Part shown: piece after piece, positions 1 through 6,875 of the stretch
Layout of the letters: each line of letters opens with the position of its first letter
How positions within the stretch are numbered: position 1 is the first letter of the stretch
From: an uncultured Synergistales bacterium
Lineage (GTDB): Bacteria > Synergistota > Synergistia > Synergistales > Aminobacteriaceae
Direction of reading: 5' to 3'
Assembly (NCBI GenBank): GCA_905233515.1
Contig: CAJOEQ010000139.1
Span: 1 to 12,141, forward strand
Length of the DNA stretch: 12,141 nucleotides
The notes under the pieces: generated by a model
The model's input: only the letters and a program-made list of their open reading frames with translations
Database searches by the model: none
What the model was told of the DNA's origin: nothing
Made by a program: the position numbers and the translations under genes

Positions 1-922
1 CGAAGATTTCCTCGCCGCTGACAGTTTCATGCTTTGCGAAAAGGAAGTTCGTCGACGAATCCATGACATCGAAGCCCATCTCGCGGAGTCTGCTCTTCGT
101 GTTGTCGCGTACCATTCGTATCATGTCGATGTTCCTGCGAGTGTATTCCTCGTCGTCCAATGCTCCGAGTCCGGCAGCCTGAGTCATCGCGTTTATGTTG
201 TAGGGAGTGAGAGTGTTCTTGATGTCCTTGATGTCGCTGGCTATCTCCTCACTCGTCATGCACCAGCCTAGCCTTGCCCCAGCAAGTGAGCGCGATTTTG
301 AGAACGTACGCGTGATTACGAGGTTGTTGTATTTCGGGAGGAGAGTTACTGCGCTTTCTGCACCGAAATCAACATATGCCTCATCAATCACAACTAGGCT
401 CTCAGGGTTCGAGGTCAATATCTCCTCAATCTCACTCAAAGACATTGCGAGGCTTGTGGGAGCGTTCGGGTTGGCTATGAATATCGTGCGTCCTTTAACG
501 TCCTTGTAGTACGACGGGTCAACTCTAAAATTCTTCAATGGAACTGGAATATAGTCAACGCCGTGGAACTTTGCGAGTATCTTGTAGAACGAGTATGTGA
601 TGTTGGGGAAGGCCGCTCCTTTTTCGCAGAAGCCCTTGAATAGAAAATTGAGAATCTCGTCTGAACCGTTCCCGAAAACAATCTGCGATGGATTGAGATT
701 GTAGAGTGAGGCAATTTTTGCGGCAAGCTGTGAACATTCAGGGTCGCAGTAATAATTGAGGCCGCGTGATGCTTCGAGTGTTGCAGAGAATACTTTCGGC
801 GACGGCGGGAAAGGGGACTCGTTTGTGTTAAGGCGTACGTAGCCCTTCATGCTCTCGACTTCGCCGCTAGTGTCGTAGGGTGTTAATGATGAATATTTCG
901 TGTGAAGGAACTTGCTCATCAT
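1..922 (-). CDS. hisC: Histidinol-phosphate aminotransferase, partial (C-terminus beyond window edge)
   Basis: PLP-dependent fold-type I aminotransferase converting imidazole-acetol phosphate and glutamate to histidinol phosphate in histidine synthesis (cytosolic). I translated 307 codons from the ATG at 922 with no stop before the edge; the family is usually about 350-360 residues, so roughly 50 are missing. Visible motifs are LNTNESPFPPSP (31-42), GNGSDEIL (84-91), ANPNAPTS (150-157), DEAYVDFG (180-187) and TFSKSRSLAGARLGW (206-220), with K209 as the expected PLP lysine. Two adjacent ATGs (922 and 919) follow an AAGGAAGG ribosome binding site; spacing slightly favours the second. It has its own promoter downstream of the reductase terminator. 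GC is about 48-57% and codons favour AAC, GAC, TAC and AAG, unlike the purine genes. A paralogous aminotransferase with another substrate cannot be excluded. Confidence 0.9.
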   Translation of the reverse strand, partial: MMSKFLHTKYSSLTPYDTSGEVESMKGYVRLNTNESPFPPSPKVFSATLEASRGLNYYCDPECSQLAAKIASLYNLNPSQIVFGNGSDEILNFLFKGFCEKGAAFPNITYSFYKILAKFHGVDYIPVPLKNFRVDPSYYKDVKGRTIFIANPNAPTSLAMSLSEIEEILTSNPESLVVIDEAYVDFGAESAVTLLPKYNNLVITRTFSKSRSLAGARLGWCMTSEEIASDIKDIKNTLTPYNINAMTQAAGLGALDDEEYTRRNIDMIRMVRDNTKSRLREMGFDVMDSSTNFLFAKHETVSGEEIF

Positions 923-958
923 GAAACCTTCCTTAATGCTTAAAATTTTTCAGACGTA

Positions 959-964
959 ATTATA
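959..964 (-). promoter_or_regulatory. Probable hisC promoter (-10 box)
   Basis: On the minus strand a perfect TATAAT lies about 37 bases upstream of the hisC ATG. The position 17 bases further upstream holds only a weak -35 (TTTTAT). The predicted transcript starts near 952, giving a leader of about 30 bases that carries the AAGGAAGG ribosome binding site. It sits between the upstream terminator and hisC, as expected for a separately transcribed gene. Confidence 0.5.
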
Positions 965-980
965 GTTGACGAAGGGAGGA

Positions 981-1018
981 AATAAAATAATCCCCCAGCC
1001 GTTTATGACTGAGGGATT
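981..1018 (-). terminator. Rho-independent terminator after the reductase gene
   Basis: Read on the minus strand, AATCCCTCAG (1018-1009) pairs with CTGGGGGATT (998-989) over ten positions, including one T-G wobble, around a ten-base loop. A T-rich tract (ATTTTATT, 988-981) follows. The wobble becomes a C-A mismatch on the plus strand, so the hairpin is better in minus orientation. It lies just past the stop codon of the flavoprotein gene. Confidence 0.75.
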
Positions 1019-1039
1019 TTCGTGGACTGTGTGAAAATT

Positions 1040-2479
1040 CTACTTGTTCTCAGCGTTAAGAGTCTGAGCAGCGATTCTTCCTGACACGAAGATTTCGGTG
1101 ATAGCATTTCCGCCGAGCCTGTTTCCGCCGTGAATGCCACCCGTAACCTCACCAGCTGCGTAAAGTCCCGGGACGATCCTTCCTGCTGACGTTAGGACAT
1201 GCCTTCCTTCGTCGACTTTGATGCCGCCCATTGTGTGGTGGGTGCTCGGTGCCATGAGTCGAATCGTCATAACGGTGTTGTCGAGGTCATAAGTCTCAGG
1301 ATTGTAGCTTCCGTCGGGGTTCTTCTGAACGTTTCCGACCGGCCTTGAAGCGATTGCCTTGCCGACATCAGGAAATTCTCCGCCTGTCATGACTGCTTTA
1401 TCGTAGGCTCTTATAGTTTGCTCGACGACTTTAGGATCAGCTTTAACTCCTAATTCTTTAAACAATTCGGGGAGCTCTGAAATTTTGCGCCTGTAATAAC
1501 GTCCGGGATAATCGCCGGTTTCTGGTAACTGAGTCGGTGCGGGCATTTTCTGCTCAACGTTATAGAATTCTAAGAAAACGCCCTTGCTGCCTTTGTATTC
1601 CATTCCGTTTTTGAATTCAGCTAAAGAAAGCACGTCACGCTCTGAACCCTCATCGACGAATCTATGTCCAGTATTTGGATTAATCCAGCAAGCATAATTA
1701 CCGCCGCCAAATGCTAAATTGCCGTTATCGATCCATGAGATGGGCATTAATTGAGTGAATCCCATTCCTGTAACTTTTGCTCCGACTGCTTGAGCCATTG
1801 TTATGCCGCTGCCCTGTAAACTTGATCTATTAGTCGTCTTAGTAGTTGTTGAGAGATATTCAGATGACCAATAAATATTTTCGTCTACAACTTTCACGAG
1901 ATTTGCAGCATAGCCGCCGGTTGCGAGAATAACACCTTTTGAAGCATAAACAGTAATTTTTGTGCCGTCATAACTTGTAGCACGAACTCCGATAACGCGC
2001 CCGCCCTCGTAAATTAATTCGTTCACTGTCGTACGAGTCATTACGCGATTTAATTTATTAGCTTTCAACATTGCATTAATCGGAGCTACAAAGAAAGTCC
2101 CCCAGCGGCCTTTATACTCTTCAGTCTGACCGTCGCCGTTTGTGTCGACATTTGCACCGACGAATTCATTTTCACGATACCATAAAGCACCGATTAAAGT
2201 AGGCTGTGTATCATCATGAAAAGTAGATCCCATTGCCTCAAGCCATTCTTTAAGGCCTTGACCGTCTTCAACAAATTGCTTTACTAAATCGACATTTCCA
2301 TAAATCCAAGTTGATTTATCCGCGCTCTGTCTTAATCCCCCGTAATAAGTCTGGAAAATGTGAAGATTCAAAGTTGAGAATAACGTCAAATTATTTTCTG
2401 GAGTCCCTGCGTCTAATTTAGGCTGCGCCCAGTCAAGATATGCTTTGATTTCTTTCTTGAGAGCTTGCAAGACCGGCAA
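1040..2479 (-). CDS. Fumarate-reductase-like FAD flavoprotein, C-terminal fragment (frameshifted from 2527-3525)
   Basis: This is the catalytic and FAD-binding remainder of an exported flavoprotein reductase. The listed start is a TTG without a ribosome binding site; homologous-looking sequence continues upstream in this frame to about 2574, where an in-frame TAA lies. This is therefore the downstream half of one broken gene. Residues (from the TTG) resembling the FRD/SDH flavoprotein family: ATGGY at 186-190, HRFVDEGSERD at 272-282 (R281 is the likely proton-delivering arginine), HHTMGG at 414-419 and GGNRLGGNA at 451-459 (R454 is the likely substrate-binding arginine). Where fumarate-specific enzymes have a QxHP histidine, this protein has QLMP (243-246), so the electron acceptor may not be fumarate. 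The last ~130 codons are higher in GC than the rest of the gene. Without the upstream half it lacks the dinucleotide-binding loop and signal peptide and is unlikely to work alone. Confidence 0.85.
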   Translation of the reverse strand: MPVLQALKKEIKAYLDWAQPKLDAGTPENNLTLFSTLNLHIFQTYYGGLRQSADKSTWIYGNVDLVKQFVEDGQGLKEWLEAMGSTFHDDTQPTLIGALWYRENEFVGANVDTNGDGQTEEYKGRWGTFFVAPINAMLKANKLNRVMTRTTVNELIYEGGRVIGVRATSYDGTKITVYASKGVILATGGYAANLVKVVDENIYWSSEYLSTTTKTTNRSSLQGSGITMAQAVGAKVTGMGFTQLMPISWIDNGNLAFGGGNYACWINPNTGHRFVDEGSERDVLSLAEFKNGMEYKGSKGVFLEFYNVEQKMPAPTQLPETGDYPGRYYRRKISELPELFKELGVKADPKVVEQTIRAYDKAVMTGGEFPDVGKAIASRPVGNVQKNPDGSYNPETYDLDNTVMTIRLMAPSTHHTMGGIKVDEGRHVLTSAGRIVPGLYAAGEVTGGIHGGNRLGGNAITEIFVSGRIAAQTLNAENK

Positions 2480-2526
2480 ATATTCAGCGTGTACTCCGTG
2501 TTTAGATAATTCTTCAGCATCTCCGG

Positions 2527-3525
2527 CTACGTACTCATGAGTCTTATAATATTCTGCGTCATCTTTAACTCTTTAATACAGCCCTGAACGGATTTGACTT
2601 TCTTGTAAGATTGACCGGTAAATGCAAAAATTCCCGTCTCAGCGTCAGGATCTTTGGGATCCCATACAAGATAAGGCATGACACTTTGATATTGACCGCC
2701 TGACACTAAAGTATTCCCGCCGACTTCTGCGTTTTTCTCGAGAATTAATACTGTGTTGCCGTCCTGTGCTGCCTGAGCTCCTGCCGCGACTCCTGCTCCA
2801 CCTGCACCGACTATTACTACATCATAGACGAGTTTTATATCATCCTGTGCAGTGTGAATTACTTTAGCTTTCTTGAATGCCTCAAGATTTGTACAGCCTG
2901 CCATTTCTGCCGCAGAATTTACAGCGTTACGTAATGCCCTCGTTGAAAAAGTTGCGCCGCTGATTGCGTCAACTCCTGAGCCGTTAGCCTGCAACATTTC
3001 AGGAATCATAAACGTGAAAGCTATATCGCCTACGTGTTCAGTCTCACGATGAGAAATTATTTCAATTCCTGTGATTTTATCAGCTGTGAAAGTTGCTTTA
3101 ATTTTTACAGGAGCGTTATAACCTTCTGACTCTGCCTCATAAGTTCCGGGCGTGAATGAGACCGGCTTATTTGCGTCGTCTGATTTTTCGCCGCGTGCAA
3201 GTGATAAAGCCTTCTCTACTGCTTCAGATATTCCGTTGCGAGTCATAGTTGCGCCGCTGACTGCGTCAATTTTCCCGTCAGTTCGTCCGATTAAAGCCTC
3301 GCCGTATTTGCCGAATAAAGGTACACCGAACGGGACTTCTTCGGGAGCGTCGATTTCAACTTTTGTGATTGCGTTCTCGTCAACAGTAACACGGACAATT
3401 ACATCAGAAGTTTCGCTGTAACCCTTGCCCCTGCCTTCATAAGTTCCCGGAGTAAATGCCCCGCCGTAAACACATGAGGCCATGACAAGAGAAATAATCA
3501 GCGCAAGACAAAATTTTTTGTGCAT
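2527..3525 (-). CDS. Exported FMN-binding/FAD reductase, N-terminal fragment (frameshifted)
   Basis: Residues 1-20 form a signal peptide: basic MHKK, a hydrophobic stretch, then MASC, which is close to but not a textbook lipobox. Two FMN-binding domains follow, about 25-110 and 125-210, each with the SGAT motif (S90-T93 and S189-T192); in this family ApbE links FMN to the threonine. The FAD domain begins at 233 with DVVIVGAGGAG and an acidic strand end (LEK, E263 about). The intact protein would be about 828 residues and act outside the cytoplasmic membrane, passing electrons through FMN to FAD and an organic acceptor. After about residue 318 (base ~2572) the frame is wrong and the last 14 residues to the TAG are unrelated. 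The start is well supported by AAAGGAGA seven bases before the ATG. One missing A in an AAA run would explain the break. Confidence 0.88.
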   Translation of the reverse strand: MHKKFCLALIISLVMASCVYGGAFTPGTYEGRGKGYSETSDVIVRVTVDENAITKVEIDAPEEVPFGVPLFGKYGEALIGRTDGKIDAVSGATMTRNGISEAVEKALSLARGEKSDDANKPVSFTPGTYEAESEGYNAPVKIKATFTADKITGIEIISHRETEHVGDIAFTFMIPEMLQANGSGVDAISGATFSTRALRNAVNSAAEMAGCTNLEAFKKAKVIHTAQDDIKLVYDVVIVGAGGAGVAAGAQAAQDGNTVLILEKNAEVGGNTLVSGGQYQSVMPYLVWDPKDPDAETGIFAFTGQSYKKVKSVQGCIKELKMTQNIIRLMST

Positions 3526-3566
3526 AATAAAATCTCCTTTTGTGTATGAATTTTTTGATTAAATGA

Positions 3567-3572
3567 ATCATA
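3567..3572 (-). promoter_or_regulatory. Possible promoter for the flavoprotein gene (-10 box)
   Basis: On the minus strand TATGAT (one mismatch to TATAAT) lies 41 bases before the ATG at 3525, in the 60-base gap after the PARG gene. The -35 position 17 bases upstream (GATAAA) is a poor match and lies at the stop of the preceding gene. I see no terminator between the two genes, so read-through from the purine operon is also possible. Confidence 0.3.
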
Positions 3573-3585
3573 GCATAATAAAGCA

Positions 3586-4953
3586 TTAATTTATCTTGAA
3601 ACCGTCAAGAATTTCACGGAAAATTATATAATTCTCGCTTTTTTCGGGATCGCGATGACTCTTGACAGCAAAACAAATTTTACTGAAAGCACCTTTAAAT
3701 TCATTCTCGCAAAGGACTTCAGCAAACAATTTCGCGACATGCCGGGGGGGATTGTGAAAAGCTCCGCAGCCTAAAGCACCTAATACAAGATTTCTTTGTT
3801 TATTATCGCAGGCGATTCTGTAAATTGTACGGATTTTATTTTTCACGCCTTCTGCTGATTCAGGAATAATATATTCTTGACCGTTTATAATTTCTCGTTC
3901 AGGATTTACCATTCCGGCAACTGCAATAAAATTAACTTCCCACGGAGATTTTATAAGCTCATAGCCGCGTGACTCGTTCTCTCTGAATATAATAACGCCT
4001 GGAGTATAAATCCCGCCGAAATTTTTATCCATGGGATATTGATATTCTGAACGCTTGAGTCCGTATTGTTCGGCATAACTAGCGAAAATATATAAAAACT
4101 TGTAATAATCCGAGCAATGGAATAAATATTCTTCTTGAGCTGAGCAGCCGCCTACAACACCGCCGCCGGGGTTATGTCTATTTGCGAGATTCAACACACA
4201 GACTTCAAGACCCTGATTTATCCAGTCATGGGCAATATCAAGACAATCTTCATGCGATACTGTAATTTCAGGCGAAATATTAAGCGGCTCAAAATTTGCT
4301 GTAAATTCATTCTCGTAAAATTTTGACTCTTTGCGCGGATTGTCTTCACTGCGGAGTAAAATTTTTTCACCGTTTGATAATTCATAGTAATTAGCTTCGA
4401 CTATTGAAAGGGTATTTTGCCAGACTTCACGATTTAGAGCTCTATAATCAGGGGCAATATCATTTAATCTATTCAGCCAATCACGAGAATCCCACGATAA
4501 ATTATTATCTTCCGGCAAATATCGAGCAGGTTTAATAATTTTCAGAGTTTTATAATCCTGCTGACCAGCAAAAAATTTATCAAGTGCCTTGTGGAAAATT
4601 GAGTCATTCCCTGAAATATAAGCAAAAAGAGTCATGCAAGAATGCAATTTCATATCATCAGGATAACCCATAATTTTAAGCGGGTCATTTTCCGGAAGTT
4701 CAAGCAATGCGCTTGTGATTTCGATTAATCTAGCACCTAAAACGGGATGAGCTAAATATTTTTTTGCCTCGTCAAGATCTTCAATTCCGTAAAAATTAGC
4801 TCTATAGCTATGACCTAATCCCCTAAGCTGCGGGAATATATACCACATCCAACAACTGCGCTTTTGCCCGTGTTTTATCTCGTTTAGTGCAAGATTATAA
4901 TTTTCTCCCACTTCCTGAGCTTTTACAAAACGTTCAAGATCATATTCTTTCAT
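3586..4953 (-). CDS. DUF1810 domain fused to bacterial-type poly(ADP-ribose) glycohydrolase (TIGR02452-like)
   Basis: A two-domain cytosolic protein of 455 residues. Residues 1 to ~140 match my memory of DUF1810, a domain of unknown function: WMWYIFPQLRGLG at 35-47 and HPVLGARL at 69-76. From ~175 to the end it resembles the microbial PARG/macrodomain family, with the signature PGGG (262-265) spaced before QEE (273-275), where the second glutamate is expected to be catalytic in hydrolysing ADP-ribose from proteins or chains, and LGALGCGAFHNPP (391-403). The ATG lies two bases after the purD stop and its ribosome binding site (AGGAGC) sits inside the last purD codons, so translation is probably coupled and the gene belongs to the purine operon. 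A run of seven C (coding strand, 3744-3750) near the 3' end could slip. The substrate and the role of DUF1810 are unknown; ADP-ribose removal is inferred from the PARG signature. Confidence 0.85.
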   Translation of the reverse strand: MKEYDLERFVKAQEVGENYNLALNEIKHGQKRSCWMWYIFPQLRGLGHSYRANFYGIEDLDEAKKYLAHPVLGARLIEITSALLELPENDPLKIMGYPDDMKLHSCMTLFAYISGNDSIFHKALDKFFAGQQDYKTLKIIKPARYLPEDNNLSWDSRDWLNRLNDIAPDYRALNREVWQNTLSIVEANYYELSNGEKILLRSEDNPRKESKFYENEFTANFEPLNISPEITVSHEDCLDIAHDWINQGLEVCVLNLANRHNPGGGVVGGCSAQEEYLFHCSDYYKFLYIFASYAEQYGLKRSEYQYPMDKNFGGIYTPGVIIFRENESRGYELIKSPWEVNFIAVAGMVNPEREIINGQEYIIPESAEGVKNKIRTIYRIACDNKQRNLVLGALGCGAFHNPPRHVAKLFAEVLCENEFKGAFSKICFAVKSHRDPEKSENYIIFREILDGFKIN

Positions 4954-4955
4954 GA

Positions 4956-6212
4956 TTAATTTGCTCCTATATCTGACCTGTAACGCATATTTTCAAATTT
5001 TATGCAATTAACGGCCTGATACGCTTTAGTTCTTGCTGATGGAAAATCACACGCAATTGCATTAACTGCCAAGACTCGCCCGCCTGAAGTGTAATATTTG
5101 CCATTCTCAAATTTTGTCCCGCAGTGGAAAATTTCGACTCCTTCTATCTTGTCAGACTCGCCGAAATCGATTTCATAGCCTGATAAATATTTGCCGGGAT
5201 AACCTCCTGACGCTAAAATAACACAGCACGATGCAGAGTCTTTAAATTTAATATTAAGCTCGTTCAATTTCTCATCACGAACAGCAAGCAAAATATCAAA
5301 TAAATCACAGTCAAGCAAAGGCAAAACGGCTTCAGCTTCAGGATCTCCAAATCTGCAGTTATACTCAATGACTTTTGCGCCGTCCCTTGTGAGCATTAAA
5401 CCGAAATATAAGCAGCCTTTAAATTTGCGGCCTTCTTTATTGAGCGCGTTAATAGTCGGGAGAAAAATTTTTTCCATGCAATCGTCGGCTATCTCATCAC
5501 TATAATAAAAATTTGGAGCAGCGACTCCCATTCCGCCGGTATTAGGGCCTTTGTTGCCGTCATAAGCTCGTTTATGATCCATTGAAGAAATCAGGGGGAT
5601 TATTGTTTTGCCGTCAGTAAAAGCTAACACAGTAACTTCCGGGCCGCGTAAACACTCTTCAATTAAAATTTTTTCCCCGCTTGCTCCGAATGCTTTATCT
5701 TTCATGCATGAAATAATAGCTTCTCTTGCCTGCTTAAAATTTTCAGCGACTGTTACGCCCTTACCTTTTGCGAGCCCATCAGCTTTTATTACAATCGGAC
5801 AATCTGACAGCGCGGCATGTGATAAAGCCTCGTCTAAATTAGTGAAGACTTTATATTTTGCGGTGGGAATATTATAACGAGTCATTAATTCTTTAGCGAA
5901 AATTTTGCTGCTCTCGATTATTGCCGCGTTTTGAGAAGGTCCGAAACATTTAACGCCGATTGACTCGAGTCTGTCAACTGCTCCCAGTGCTAAGGGGTCA
6001 TCAGGTGCAACAATTGCGAAATCTATAGAGTGAGACTCCGCAAAATTTACAATTCCGTCAATGTCTTCAGCTGAAATATTAACGCACTCGGCAATTTGTG
6101 AGATCCCGCCGTTTCCGGGAAGAGCGTATAATTTTTTGACTTTAGGATTTTTCGCGACGTATTTTGCGATAACGTGTTCACGCCCGCCGCCTCCTATTAT
6201 AAGAACGTTCAT
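4956..6212 (-). CDS. purD: Phosphoribosylamine-glycine ligase (GAR synthetase)
   Basis: PurD joins 5-phosphoribosylamine and glycine with ATP to give GAR, the second step of IMP synthesis. The 418 residues are full length. Visible are the N-terminal GGGGREH (7-13), AIVAPDDPLALG (66-77), the ATP-grasp lysine region KADGLAKGKGV (143-153), GPNTGGMG (222-229) and the metal/ATP segment NCRFGDPEAE (285-294). No key segment is missing, unlike purM nearby. The ATG follows GGGAGG with a somewhat long spacer of eleven bases and lies 18 bases after the stop of the Sel1 gene. The PARG gene follows after two bases. It functions with purE, purM, purN and purH of the same operon. Confidence 0.97.
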   Translation of the reverse strand: MNVLIIGGGGREHVIAKYVAKNPKVKKLYALPGNGGISQIAECVNISAEDIDGIVNFAESHSIDFAIVAPDDPLALGAVDRLESIGVKCFGPSQNAAIIESSKIFAKELMTRYNIPTAKYKVFTNLDEALSHAALSDCPIVIKADGLAKGKGVTVAENFKQAREAIISCMKDKAFGASGEKILIEECLRGPEVTVLAFTDGKTIIPLISSMDHKRAYDGNKGPNTGGMGVAAPNFYYSDEIADDCMEKIFLPTINALNKEGRKFKGCLYFGLMLTRDGAKVIEYNCRFGDPEAEAVLPLLDCDLFDILLAVRDEKLNELNIKFKDSASCCVILASGGYPGKYLSGYEIDFGESDKIEGVEIFHCGTKFENGKYYTSGGRVLAVNAIACDFPSARTKAYQAVNCIKFENMRYRSDIGAN

Positions 6213-6230
6213 TAAATTAATTGCCTCCCT

Positions 6231-6845
6231 TTATTGAATTAACTTTCTTGACTGCCTCATCTTGAGCCTTTGACGCGCTGAAAGCATTTCAGTTAACCTA
6301 ATTATATAGTCTTGATGTATATGAGTTATATTAAAGCCGCAAAGTCTCGCAACCTCAAACCAGAAATAAGCGCGTAAGGGATTTTCTTTTGCCTTATTGT
6401 ATAAGACTCCTAAATGATATTGAGCGTTCGTGTTTCCTTGATTTGCTGATTTAGTGTACCAGTAAATAGCCTTGTCGTAATTTTTCTCGAATCCGTTGCC
6501 GCTCTCGTAGTAAGTTCCCATTACGTTTTGTGCTGTAGGGTCGCCCTGTTCTGCTTTAGCGAAATTTTTTGCTGCTGATTTTCCGAGATTAGCGCGTTCT
6601 TTTGCCGTGAGTCCGTATTTCTTAGAGTCTTGAATGTCCGGTATATCTTCAAGCTTGTAATCTTTCTCGTCTTTAGGATCGCTGACTCCTGACATTGACG
6701 CTTCAATGGGAATTTTGCCCTCAGTTACGAGTTTACGGAAAAAAATATCAATTGCTTCTGACACTGCACCGGTTGAGTCAACTTCAAGCGCATTACAAAT
6801 AAATTCGAGTCTTTGTGAATGTTTCTCGTCAAGATTAATAGACAT
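6231..6845 (-). CDS. Ribbon-helix-helix (RelB/DinJ-like) domain fused to Sel1-like repeats
   Basis: 204 residues, soluble, no signal peptide. Residues 1 to ~50 resemble the RelB/DinJ antitoxin DNA-binding domain (basic-polar strand MSINLDEK, then two helices ending FFRKLVTEGKIPIE at 35-48). A charged linker (55-80) leads to two Sel1-like TPR-type repeats at ~96-172: AEQGDPTAQ (98-106), DKAIYWYTKSANQGN (124-138) and AQYHLGVLY (141-149). The tail (185-204) is basic. The start is well supported by AAAGGAG nine bases before the ATG. It sits between purH (30-base gap) and purD (18-base gap), so it is co-transcribed with purine genes. No RelE-type toxin gene is adjacent, so this is not a standard toxin-antitoxin pair. 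The likely role is DNA or protein binding with scaffold repeats; the target is unknown. Confidence 0.8.
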   Translation of the reverse strand: MSINLDEKHSQRLEFICNALEVDSTGAVSEAIDIFFRKLVTEGKIPIEASMSGVSDPKDEKDYKLEDIPDIQDSKKYGLTAKERANLGKSAAKNFAKAEQGDPTAQNVMGTYYESGNGFEKNYDKAIYWYTKSANQGNTNAQYHLGVLYNKAKENPLRAYFWFEVARLCGFNITHIHQDYIIRLTEMLSARQRLKMRQSRKLIQ

Positions 6846-6875
6846 AAAAATTTGCTCCTTTCATGTAAAAATTTT

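Noticed and set aside
29..509. Two overlapping plus-strand reading frames near the left edge
   Set aside because: They are antisense to hisC, whose frame has clear family motifs throughout; no ribosome binding site or recognisable domain.
535..737. Two short minus-strand frames inside hisC
   Set aside because: Alternate frames of hisC; the real frame runs through this stretch with conserved motifs.
2571..2580. Programmed -1 frameshifting in the reductase
   Set aside because: The sequence at the junction (ATT AAA) does not allow re-pairing in the -1 frame, and no clear downstream hairpin was seen; a single missing base is simpler.
3152..3421. Plus-strand frame of 89 codons
   Set aside because: Antisense to the FMN-binding domains of the reductase; no start signals.
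3555..3575. Terminator hairpin after the PARG gene (TGATT/AATCA)
   Set aside because: Only a five-pair AT-rich stem, followed by A rather than T on the transcribed strand.
5608..5877. Plus-strand frame of 89 codons
   Set aside because: Antisense shadow of the purD ATP-grasp region.
6521..6706. Minus-strand frame of 61 codons
   Set aside because: Alternate frame inside the RHH-Sel1 gene.
6231..6845. Toxin-antitoxin module
   Set aside because: The RHH domain is RelB-like but no toxin reading frame lies beside it; both neighbours are purine genes.
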